Positions 23,504-33,938 of a stretch of DNA of 64,000 nt are shown here, one piece after another (position 1 is the stretch's first letter; each line of letters opens with the position of its first letter). The notes below the pieces were generated by a model that searched no databases, was not told where the DNA came from, and saw nothing but the letters and a program-made list of their open reading frames with translations. The translations under genes and the position numbers were made by a program. The DNA comes from Viola odorata (taxonomy: Eukaryota > Streptophyta > Magnoliopsida > Malpighiales > Violaceae): NCBI GenBank assembly GCA_963691705.1, contig OY829542.1, positions 193,501 through 257,500 of the forward strand, written 5' to 3'.

Positions 23504-23888
23504 AGTGGTAGCAGAGCAAGTGGGAGATTTTTCTCAATAGCAAGTGGGAGTTTTTTTTTTTTCCAACAAGGCTGTCCATGACCGATTCTCTGGGTTGCAC
23601 GACACGTATTTCGGATTCGAAGGGAGCCGTGATCACATCAGTCCTGCTCTTGTTTTATCATCATCATCGAGAAAAATCAGCAATAATGATGTTTGTATAA
23701 CACAACAAACGAATAAAACTCTCATCCTTACTGATATACAATCTTCTTCTCTTCTCTTCTCCTCTCTTGTTGAAGAATGTATATCAGTATATATATACGT
23801 GCCAACTTAATTAGCATTTGAAGAAATTCTTGTTCTCTCGTTCTCATCTGCAATTAATCCTTTTTTGCTCATTAATAGTACATTATAC

Positions 23889-23891
23889 ATG

Positions 23892-23943
<52 letters not shown>

Positions 23944-24170
23944 GATAAATGATGAATGACTGTATCCATCAATCACGAAACAAAGAACACGCAAAGGGAT
24001 CTGTACATAAAATGTGCTCTTTTCCTGTAAAATCTTTTTTCCTCGTAAGTTCAACGAATTTATTTTTATTTTATTTTTCAAATTTACTTTCATTTTTAGA
24101 TTAGGTGTGGAATTGGAATTGGAATTGGAATTTCAATTGGAATTGGAATTTCAATTGGAATTGGAGTCAT
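23889..24170. repeat. Minisatellite and microsatellite tracts
   Basis: (AATGATG)n occupies about 23889-23960, and a (GGAATT)-based tract reading GAATTGGAATTGGAATTTCA occupies about 24107-24165. Both are simple-sequence DNA downstream of the minus-strand PDI gene. Confidence 0.85.
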
Positions 24171-24373
24171 CTAATTATGAGCTTTTAGTATTTGCTAATA
24201 AGTGTCATCAATTAACCTATTGATCGAATCATCAACGACTATAAACCATAGCGAAGATGTTAAAATGGCATGAGTAAATAAAAAAGAAGCTAAATCAGAC
24301 TCTCATTCTTCTTTTTCTAATGAAAATAAAGCATTCACTAAAATCTCCAAAGCTCAACCCTCAACCCTCAACC

Positions 24374-27300
24374 CTAATCCTCCTTCTCTCCATCTCTATG
24401 CTCGCTCATCTCATCTTCAGAGCTTGATGCACCAGCTGTTTGGTCTCTAGTGCCAACCCTTAGAGGTTCCTCTTTGTTAATGCTTCGGATAAGCATCAGC
24501 ATCGCCACCAAAAACACAATTATGTACACAGTCCTGATGCCAATTAGAGAATTGATGAACCCCATCAAGGACGGACCACTAATCCTTCTCTTCTCTATCC
24601 GTCCTTCTTTATATCCCATAAGGAACTGCGAGATCTGAGAACCCTGCTCCTCCTCTTCAATGCTTTCCAAACCAATAACCTGCAGTATTACACCAAAGAA
24701 CAAACAAAGTCAGTACACGGGCTTACTTGTCACCCCACATATTGTACTTTGTATGCCCGTGGATCAAGGTAAAAAACTAGCTCAGATGGAAATGAGCTAC
24801 CCTCGAGGAACAAAGCATACAATTTGCAGTGAGGACAGTATCTTCAAATACCGTACCACTACCATAGCATTATACTAATTTGATTTCACTTATCACAATC
24901 ATCTTGTTTCTTCTATTAGACAAAAGAAAAAAAGAATTCATTATTGGCTAACAAATCAGAGTTCATTCAGAACTCCATATAGCTATAACCAAGATGGAAA
25001 TCAAGGTCAACTCATAGTTTCTAATGCTTGTACTACATTTTGTATTTACCATTTTACTAGGTAGTGTATCTCGATAACAAAAAAATTACATGTTAGTTTG
25101 TTTCAGAACAACCCATCCATCATCTACAATAAAGTTCAGGAACATGAGTTTGTATATAATTTTTAAAAGCATTACTTACCGTAACATACTCCTCGTCTCC
25201 ATCCCAAACAACCATTTTTGGCAATTTATCATTCGCACCAAATATCTCAGCAAAGTCTCCCCATTGTTTAACTCCAACATAACCAAACACTAAGTCACGA
25301 TTTGCAACAGAAGCAGACTTCAACAACTTGATCAATTTTTGTGATCTCTCTTCAGATTCATCGTCCATGATGGCAAGGACAATCTTCCTCTCATCATCCT
25401 TCAACATATTCAGTGTGTCTTGGTTAATGGGCACCACAGGAGGGAGAAAATTTTGTTTTATGAAGTCCTCCAGAAATTCCTCTGCATAATGCACAGGAGG
25501 GTAAGAACTGCTTATAATTCTGCAGCAAATAGGTACACACTTGATAATGAACAGAATTTGAGAGAAACAATGAAAAACTCTAACTAGAAGACTGCCATGC
25601 AAAAATGAACTAGACTAGGAACCTATAAAGCATGTAGCAGAAAACCCAAGAAAATGAAGGCCAGCTTCTGATCAATAACAATATTGAAATGGTTCAAATG
25701 TGTCAGCATGGACGTGCATCAATATATAAAATCTAAGACATCTGAAAGTCCCCGCAGACTAGTTCTACTCATGCTCTAGTGCCTAACTTTCATGCACAAT
25801 GTGATTACTAAGCTGAGCCTGGAGTCACGTATTGAGCCCAGCAAGAGACTGAATTTATAAACTCCGTAGACTGACACCCTATTAAATGAAGCTTTAACCA
25901 AAAGCTCCCCATAACAATCATAATTGTCTACCTTAATCAAAAGGCTTCATTCTTAACTTAATGTCCTAAAGATTGACATCTCAGTCAGAGCCCTAGAGTA
26001 GTTTAACAGAGAAGCTGCATCTTCCTGCCGGATTCCACAATAAACATGTATGGCTTTGATACCAATGAGACAACTCAGGCACTAAAATATGTTATAAATA
26101 TTATCCTCACGATGCGTATTCTATCTGTTAATTGATTATCTTTTCCTTTCCTCCTCTTCTAAAGTTCCATTCTTATACTAAAGCAACACAATGCACACAT
26201 GGCGATCATAAGTTAACATCAAAGAATATCAAGAGTCTGAAGCGCAGCACAAAATAAGCAAGAGCTAACGATAAACCTATATCAAGGAAAATGCAGATAT
26301 AGCCCAGAAAATGGAGAAGCAAACAATTCAATATTCATGAAAAGGGAAAAGAGAAAAACCTTCAAATGGTCCATAAAAGATGCTCTGCTCATTATAATCT
26401 GGATGAACAGATATAAGCACAGGAACCTTGTCGAAATCATAGTCTACCATGACATTGTCTGAAAAGTCCTTTGCCACAGAGAACCAGGCCTTTTTCTTAT
26501 ACTTAATGGCTAAACTTGATATTATTGTCTCATTTAAGCCGAAACCTATAAAAATAGGGAAATAAGTGCCAGCTTCCTTAACAAAATCAGTGATAGCAGA
26601 GTCTGAATAGAAGACAGCAACATCAGGAGCAACAAATTTCCTCAGATAACGAACAAGTAAATCTGCTTTCCTTGGTCCGTAATAATCTACTGGAACACCA
26701 TGCATAAAGATCTTGAGCATAGGATATCCACTACATCAAAGTGAAAGGGAGCATTTTATGAGCAAACTGTATTGAGTAATTTGGAACACAAAATTGTTGC
26801 AGCCATCAAGAGAGTGGGCAAAATACCTCTTTTTTAAATATCAAAAACTTATTTTGTTTAATTTCAGGCTTCAAAAAACATATTAATTCCTGGAACATAA
26901 AAGAGGGTAGTGATACATACTCAAGTTCGTATTTCTTAGCAAGGCGTTTATATTTTTCAGCATTCACTTTTGCGATGACTAAAGGCTGTTTATATTGTGC
27001 AAGAATAGGTGCAGCCGCGTCCAACTGCAAACAAAAACATGCCATGGGAAAAGTCATTTCCAACCCAAACAACCGAAGCCATCAATACAACAAACTAACA
27101 ATGAATAAGCCAAAAATCTGTATCACAAACCGGGCCATGGCCAACAGGGTAATGAATAATCACAGGCGAGATGAGGAAAACAGGAAAGCAATCAATTTCA
27201 CGAAACAGAATCGAGATCTTCTGTAGATATGGGTATAGAGAGTTATATATGGCAGGTACCTCAGGGGAGAGTCGCTGGCAGTGGCCACACCACGGGGCGT

Positions 27301-27493
27301 AGAAGTCGACGAAGACGTAATCGAAGGAGGAGATAGTGGATTCGAAGTTGGATTCGTCAAGCTCCAATACTTTCCCATCAATCTTTGTTCCTGATTTCGA
27401 TACCTCCTCCGACGAAGAGACTATGGAGATGCGCGCGGCGACGAATAATAACAACAACGGCAACAGAGTACTCTTCATTCTCGTCGTCATCAT
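24374..27493 (-). CDS. PDIL5-2: Protein disulfide isomerase-like 5-2 (membrane-anchored PDI)
   Basis: An ER-membrane thiol-disulfide oxidoreductase. Exons: 27493-27260, 27024-26921, 26730-26360, 25481-25180 and 24679-24374, all with GT-AG junctions that keep frame. A signal peptide ([20 protein letters not shown]) is followed by one thioredoxin domain with the CGHC active site in [17 protein letters not shown]. Non-catalytic domains then read [40 protein letters not shown] and [20 protein letters not shown]. Near the C-terminus is a membrane span ([13 protein letters not shown]), then a charged tail ending HRDGEKED. A single CXXC plus C-terminal anchor matches subgroup 5-2 (Arabidopsis PDI8). 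I chose the MMTTRMKS start because it precedes a clean signal peptide. An upstream in-frame start near 27640 is possible. The gene appears intact. Confidence 0.92.
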
Positions 27494-27649
27494 CTTCTTC
27501 CGGAGAAAGAGGAACCTGCTGAAGTGAAAAAAGAAAAAGAAAAGAGAATTTATATGATTTGTTCGGAAATCTGTTGTTAGGAAGAAAGCAGTGGAAGTGG
27601 AGTAGAAGTGGAGTAGAGGACTGGAGATTGGAGAAGTCAAACAAAATCC

Positions 27650-29156
27650 CTACACTACTACACTATTGCCACTTACATCCTCGTTTCTATGTTTTTTCTT
27701 CGGTTTCTTTTTTCTATGGTTTCGTTTTCCACGTAATAATTCATTGAATTATACATTATTATCAATATTAATTATTACTATTATTATTATTGGAGGTAAA
27801 AGTATCAGTAAAGATTCAGATTCGGATTCGAATTCGAATTCGGGTTCGGGTTCGGGTTCGAATCTTACCAAGATTCAAATAATAATTCATTGAATTATAC
27901 ATTACTATCAATATTAAATGTTATTATTATTATACCTTTTTGTCTAGTTTTGTTAATACAAGATGTAAATCAACTTAGTAAAATTAATTTTGCTTGATAA
28001 TAATTTTCTTACAATTTAGGGTTAAATGATTCTTAATTTCCCTGAAATAATTAGAATAAAAATGTACACTAAAAGTCAATAGAACTCTTAGTTTAGAAAT
28101 AATTCCATAAAAATAGGAAAAACTTTAAAAAGTAGTAAAAAAACTCAATTATCAAAAAATATTATGCCACATGTACATAAACTATTAAATTCCCTTTTTC
28201 ACTTCTAATTCTAAATAACCTTGGAAAAAAAAAAGAAAAAAAAAACAATATCCTATTTTCTAAAAAATGTAAAATTTATTTTTTACTTTTACGAAAATTG
28301 TTCACCATTTGATTTTGATCAACTTGTTTGTGAGAAATGGGCCCAAGTCCAAATCCACAGTAGTTGAGAGGAGCAGTGAACGGGAGAAAAGTACCATTTG
28401 TCCGTCTGAGTGGGGATATTGGGCCTGCAAGTACAAGAAGTTGTCGGAAGAAAAGGGTCCGCACGGCCACGAGCACGGAATTGACATGGGATTACTTTGG
28501 TTAGGAAACAAGGGCCACGTATGACGTATGCATGAACTTATTGCTTGAATTGACATGGAATCCGATTTAATGTGCCTTGGGCCCTTGGCCCATTCATTCA
28601 TTCCAATTTCACAATGACGTTCTCTCTCCTTTGCTTCTCTCTAATCATGTATTAATGTATACTTAAATTGTTACATTATATAGTATTTACTCACACAAAT
28701 TCACCTTGCTAAAGATACAAATGCTTTGTAATTTCTTTTCTTTTTGGTCGAAACCATCAAGTAATCCAGCTATCATATTGAGTGCTGCTGATTATTTCTG
28801 ATTTGAGCCGAACAGGGCTCCTGAAAGACGGTAGAACTCTCTCATAAATTTTAACACAGTTACATACTCAGAGTTTAAATTTGAAATCTTTAATTAAATT
28901 AGAACAACTCTCTACGAGTTGATATCTACGTCCTTGTGAGTACAAAATGTAACTTCTAAGGGACACCTACTTGCTAATCGCTAACTTTACTCTTCTAAAT
29001 TCACCCATCGTACGACTAATTCATGTGTTTTTTTTTATACACATACGTATTAGTCGGTATTACATCTTTTAAGTTTTTTATCCAATCAAATGGGACGTAC
29101 ACTTTACCATATCACTACTATATATATAGCATATAATAGAAGTAAGATGGTAGTTA
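27650..29156. other. Long AT-rich intergenic region
   Basis: The promoter side of PDIL5-2 and unassigned sequence. It includes a short GATTCG/GGGTTCG tract (27820-27865) and several A or T runs. A slightly GC-richer patch at 28310-28610 has no recognisable coding sequence. I see no gene. Confidence 0.5.
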
Positions 29157-29415
29157 CTCCCTCCGTCCCTTAAAGGATGTCGTTTTAGCTTTTGTTTTTA
29201 CTGTTTCGGTACGTATCTTAAAACGGCCGGTAGACTCACTATTTGAGACAATTTTGCCCCTAATTTTTTCTGGGAAGTACGTTAAGGATTAACGTACGTT
29301 CAAAAAAAAATCAGATTTTTTTGGGGTCAAATAGTGCTTCATCCGGCCTCTTCGATATGCGTTCCCTACTGAATATTGGGATGCGAGGAAGACATTTATT
29401 GAGGGACAGAGGGAG
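29157..29415. mobile_element. Stowaway-type MITE upstream of the CLE-like gene
   Basis: A 259-bp palindromic element with ends CTCCCTCCGTCCCTTAAAGG and its inverse near 29400, flanked by TA at 29155-29156 and 29416-29417. The interior shares the GGGGTCAAATAGTG word with the element at 11.7 kb. It lies about 100 bp upstream of the small secreted-peptide ORF, so it forms part of that gene's proximal promoter. Confidence 0.88.
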
Positions 29416-29513
29416 TATGTGGTATACCTAATCCTCTCTTTTTATAAGTAGATTGTATAGCTATAGAGGTTACTAAAATAACTCAAACATATATATCTCC
29501 TAGCTACTAGTAT

Positions 29514-29867
29514 ATGTTTTTTTCTCCATCTCCCATGAAGAATATTCATAGCTCTCTGGGTTCTTTCCTACTTTTGATCATGTCCATGCATCTGGCTATA
29601 CCACTCCTCCAATTCTCAACTTGTAGTACTCATGATGATCATCACCATATTGTCAATTACTTGGCTATCTATCAAGAAGTACGTTATAGATCAGATCATC
29701 AACAAAGAATATTGAACGGCCGCAAGTTAATCACCTCATCATTATTGTTTCCTCCTCCTCCTCAGCAGCTGCAGTACTATACAGCTGCTAATTACCAGGC
29801 CAACCCAATATTCCATGGTGTATCCCATAGTGTTGTTACAGGTGGCCCCAACCCACTCCACAACTGA
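29514..29867 (+). CDS. Candidate CLE-family signalling peptide precursor, atypical motif
   Basis: A single-exon ORF of 117 residues, or 110 from the in-frame ATG at 29535 (MKNIHSSLGSFLLLIMSMHL), which gives a cleaner secretion signal. A hydrophobic signal peptide is followed by a variable, His/Gln-rich stretch. The extreme C-terminus is SVVTGGPNPLHN, right before the stop. CLE dodecapeptides typically read RxVPxGPNPLHN. Here the conserved GPNPLHN is perfect, but Arg1 is Ser and Pro4 is Thr. CLE peptides are apoplastic ligands of LRR receptor kinases that control meristems and vasculature. Length, signal peptide and terminal position all fit the family. A TATA-like TTATAAGTAG lies near 29440. 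The function of the variant peptide is unknown, and the locus could be a decaying copy. Confidence 0.72.
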   Translation: MFFSPSPMKNIHSSLGSFLLLIMSMHLAIPLLQFSTCSTHDDHHHIVNYLAIYQEVRYRSDHQQRILNGRKLITSSLLFPPPPQQLQYYTAANYQANPIFHGVSHSVVTGGPNPLHN

Positions 29868-30093
29868 TGAGCGCAATCTTTACTTTCTTGATTTAAGAGG
29901 CTTTTCAGCTCATTCTTTCTTCCAGGAACTAAATTAACTGTTTTTATTAATATTTTGCAAAGTGAATGCATGGTACGTAGATTCTTTTTTTATTTTTTAC
30001 TTTCGTTCAGATGCATGGTAGCTAGATTCTTGTAATGTCATTGCTTAAAGCTGTTAAATAATGACAATGAATTGAATAAGGAATAAAGGAAGG
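29868..30093. other. 3' flank of the CLE-like gene
   Basis: AT-rich DNA with no recognised feature before the long-inverted-repeat element. Confidence 0.5.
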
Positions 30094-31515
30094 GATAAAT
30101 ATAAAATTGGTACCTGTACTTGTATTGATTGAGACATTTGGCACCTCCATTTGTAAAATGATTTAAAAAGCACTTACACTTGACACTTGACACATATGAC
30201 ACATTTGGCACCTCCCATTAACACCGTCCACCGTTCACCGTTAAGTGCTGATGTGGCATGCCACGTGGACTGGCACGTCATCAACACACTGACGTGGCAT
30301 GCCACATCATCATACCCGACCCGAATCCCGGTGAATACGGGTCTGAAACGGGTCATCCATTTAATTGGCGAACGACGCGTCGTCCACTTTGAGTGAACGA
30401 CGCGTAGTTCCTCTCTTTCTTTTCTTTTTCTTTTTTTTCCCTTTTTCTTTCTTTCTTTCTTTCTTCCTTCTTTTCCTCCTTTCATGCATGGGTGCGCAGA
30501 CCACACTCTCTTCTTTCTTCTTTCTTCTTTCTTTTTTCTTTTTTTACTGCTCTATTTTCTTTTCTTTTCTTTTTTTCTTTTTTCCTTTTCTTCTCCTATT
30601 CTCTTCTCTACTTAGAACAACAAAAACAACAAACAACACACACGGATGGAAAGATGGGTGGCGATTTAGTGTTGAATCGGGGCTGGGATTTGGTGGTTTT
30701 GGCGATGGGTTGAAAAATAAAAAATAGAGATTGGACGATTGGGTGGTCGGAGAAGGGGATTCGGTTGGTTTTTTTTTTGTTTCTGTGTATTTGTTGATGT
30801 GGTGGTGCTAGTCGGGATGGGGTTTGGTTGCCGAGAGGGGGGAGATGGTGCCGGCAGTGATGGTTGTGGCTGTGGCGAGTGATGGAGCAGATTGGTGTGG
30901 ATGAAAGCCGGCGGTGGTTGGTGGTGTGGCTGGTGTCCGACGGTGTGGTGCTACTGCTGTTGCGGCTGGTCTCCACATTCCAAAATTGAAAATTTTCTTT
31001 TGAGGGATCCATTTTTACAAGCATCTTCAAGCACTCTGCATAACCCAAAATTGAAAATTCATGACCTCAGCCTGGACAAAGGAAAATGGACAACCAAAAA
31101 ACTAAAAATAATAAGAAAAAAGAAGAAGGATGAAGGATAGTTGTTCAGGCAAGAAAAGAGAAAAAAGAAAAAAAAAAAGAGTGATTCTTATGCGTGTCAT
31201 ACACAATAGACGACGTGTCATCTAAATAGTTTGCCAAACCACGCGAACGGCGCGTCGTTGGTCAACTAAATAGATGACCCGTTTCAGACCCGTATCCATC
31301 GGGATTCGAGTCGGGTATGATGATGTGGCATGCCACGTCAGTGTGTTGATGACGTGTCAGTCCACGTGGCATGCCACATCAGCACTTAACGGTGGACGAT
31401 GTTAGTGGAAGGTGCCAAACGTGTCATATATTTCAAGTGCAAGTGTTTTTTAAATCATTTTATAAATAGAGGTGCCAAATGTCTCAATCAAACAGGTGCC
31501 AATTTTGTGTTTATC
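30094..31515. mobile_element. Long-terminal-inverted-repeat DNA element (MULE-like)
   Basis: Arms of about 300 bp (30094-30400 and about 31215-31515) are inverted copies with roughly 85 percent identity by eye. They start GATAAATATAAAATTGG and GATAAACACAAAATTGG. The arms contain palindromic GTGGCATGCCAC words. The interior of about 800 bp is not repeated: a pyrimidine tract (30410-30610), then a GC-richer segment at 30650-31080 that could be captured gene sequence. No transposase is seen. I could not find a matching 9-bp duplication at these borders, so the exact ends and the MULE label are tentative. Confidence 0.65.
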
Positions 31516-31538
31516 AAACATATCATTCTCCTAATTAA

Positions 31539-32245
31539 GAGGTAATAGCATAAAGACCCCCTGTACTATTTTTTAAAACAGAAACCTCCCCTGTACTTCA
31601 AAAAGTCAAATTGACCTCCCCTGTACTATCGGTCAGAAGCATTTGCTTGGTCTCCGTCAGTCAAACTAACAGACCGTTAGTGTTGACCGTTGACTTTGAA
31701 TAAAATATTCAGAAAAATTGTAAAAAATCCATAAAAATGTAAAAAATTTATGAAAAATTGTAAAAAATCCCAAAAAAATGTAAAAATTCTATAAAAAAAT
31801 TTTAAAAATTCCCAAAGAAATGTAAAAATTTTAAAAAAATTAATAAATCCAAAAAAATGTAAAAATTTCAATTTTATATTTTTTCTGAATTTTTAGATTA
31901 ATTAACTTTTTTTGATTTTTTTTTAAATTTTACATTTTTTTTCTGGATTTTTAGGTTACATAATTTTTTTATAGAATTTATACATTTTTTTGGGATTTTT
32001 TACAATTTTTTATAAATTTTTTACATTTTTTTTGGATTTTTTACATTTTTTTTGAATTTTTTATAATTTTTCTGAATATTTTAATCAAAGTCAACGGTCA
32101 AAAAGTGAAGTCTGTTAGTTTGACTGGTACAGACCAACGGAATGCTTCTGACCGATAGTACAGGGGAGGTCAATTTGACTTTTTGAAGTACAGGGGAGGT
32201 TTCTGTTTTAAAAAATAGTACAGGGGGTCTTTATGCTATTACCTC
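31539..32245. mobile_element. Fold-back Mutator-like MITE with 9-bp target duplication
   Basis: A 707-bp element that is almost one hairpin. The first 105 bp (starting GAGGTAATAGCATAAAGACC) and the inverse of the last 105 bp look identical, and pairing continues more weakly into an AT-rich centre of TGTAAAAAAT-type repeats. It is flanked by CCTAATTAA at 31530-31538 and 32246-32254. A 9-bp duplication with long TIRs is typical of Mutator-like elements. There is no coding capacity. The identical arms imply recent amplification. Confidence 0.85.
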
Positions 32246-32254
32246 CCTAATTAA

Positions 32255-33167
32255 TGTTTAATTTTGTATTTTATAGTATATGATTGTGTATTTGTGTTGC
32301 AGTTTTACATGATCAGTATTATATAGTATATCAAACAGCATAATATTTAATAACATGCACATATTGGTACGTACTTAGTTTTTCCCTATATTTCTGATAA
32401 ATAATTTGAACAGTAATATTAGGTAGCTATTATAATTAGTAATAAATGTTGAAATTTTAACAATACCAGCATAAACTACATAACATTAATTTGCAGTTGG
32501 AGAATTTCGGCATCTGATCAAATTAATGATGTTGGATTTTATCCCCTAAAAAAATAAAAAAATAAAGAATGACTGTGAATATATCCCACAACTTCATTAC
32601 TTAGTAGTACCAAATAGATGAGAACTGAGAGACTTAGAAATTATTGTCAATGGGTGTACAATTAAATAACAAAATGGTAATGGATTTGTTCATCATTAAC
32701 TAAAAATTTAGAGTTCGAATTTTAGGAACGGAGAAAACCATACTGAGAGAGTCACCACTTTTTAGGGTCCGACATAACTCGAACAAGATTAGTAAGGATA
32801 AAAAAAAAACATATACTACAAAATGAAAATATTTATAAAAAAAAACATTACATTAAATATATAAATTTATTATAAGCCCTTACTATCTACAGGCTAAAGG
32901 GCTACAGATTCGTTCCTCTCTTTAATTTCCTTGATGATTGTACAACATTCCAAATTGGAAATAAATAAATATATATTGATAATACATAATAATGGAACCT
33001 CAGGGCGTTTCAGACACCATCCCAGAAGATTCGGGCCTACCCCATCATGGTCTACGGTTAAGATGACGTCTGGCCAAGATTTCTCACCTTTCCTACCCTT
33101 TTCACCAATCGGTGAGTCCTCCCCAACGTCCCGCGACCAAAAAAAAAGTTGTGATCCAATGGGGAAT
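32255..33167. other. Intergenic region before the solo LTR
   Basis: AT-rich to about 32.9 kb, then a slightly GC-richer stretch at 33000-33160 without a recognisable gene or repeat. The last five bases (GGAAT) are the target duplication of the solo LTR. Confidence 0.5.
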
Positions 33168-33933
33168 TGATAATACATAAAATTATCAGAAGGGCACAAT
33201 GGACTTTGCGCCTTCACAAAGTACCGTTGACCGGTCAAAACGGCACATGACCGGTTTGACCAAGTCAACGATATAAAACGGCATCGTGATCGATTTACCA
33301 GGTCAACGGGAATAAGTGCCTAAAGGACAAGTCCAGCCCGTCATCACCAAAACGGCACAGAGCCGATTCATCAATAAAGACAAAGACAACGGCACTCGGC
33401 CGATTCACAACAAACGGCTCCTTGCCGATTCTCCACAAACGGCATCGTACTGATGGGGCCCAGATATTAATCTCCCCTCACAGATATTATTGGTATAGTA
33501 CTTTATAGTCAGTATACATTTAGTCAAGGTTGGCAGGGAAGATAACCTGCTCCCATCACATCGTCACCTGACAACCGGACAAAGGGACGACTCTGTTCCC
33601 CTAAAATAAGGTCTGCACCCCACGTTATAATGATGAGTCCCTGCCCCTAGACCACCTGCTGAGGAAAAAGAGGAGGGGATGTCAGAGATCTAACCACTCT
33701 AGTCCAGCCTAAGGACTAGAGGGTGGTATATAAGGGAAGTTTTCTCCTTTACTCAAACACACGAAAAAATACACACACTTTCTACACACTTAACAAAATT
33801 ACTGACTTTGGTATTGGAGCTCTTACGCCGGAAAACACTTCCGGCACTGTGCAGGTCCTTCGCGGAGATCTGATCACCACCTTCCAGCGAGCTATTTTAC
33901 CAAAAAACCCCCACTCCGATTCCCGGATTATTA
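33168..33933 (+). mobile_element. Solo LTR related to the TR-GAG element
   Basis: A 766-bp single LTR beginning TGATAATACATAAAATTATC and ending GGATTATTA. The flanking duplication GGAAT is at 33163-33167 and 33934-33938. Many words match the 15.8/19.7-kb LTRs in the same order (CACAAAGTACCGTTGACC, ACGGCACATGACCG, TCTAACCACTCTAGTCC, GGACTAGAGGG), but with clear divergence, so it is an older or sister-family copy. The final TCA has become TTA. The interior and second LTR were probably lost by LTR-LTR recombination. TATA-like TATATAAGG is near 33727. Confidence 0.85.
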
Positions 33934-33938
33934 GGAAT

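Noticed and set aside
23889..23960. AATGATG-type tandem array considered as a CRISPR-like or regulatory array
   Set aside because: Simple microsatellite with no spacers, in a plant nuclear genome.
27095..27640. Extended 181-codon form of the PDI first exon
   Set aside because: It runs through the donor at 27259 into the intron and starts upstream of the signal peptide. The spliced model is better supported.
30365..30727. 120-codon Phe/Leu-rich plus-strand ORF suggesting a membrane protein
   Set aside because: Produced by a TTC/TTT pyrimidine tract inside the long-inverted-repeat element.
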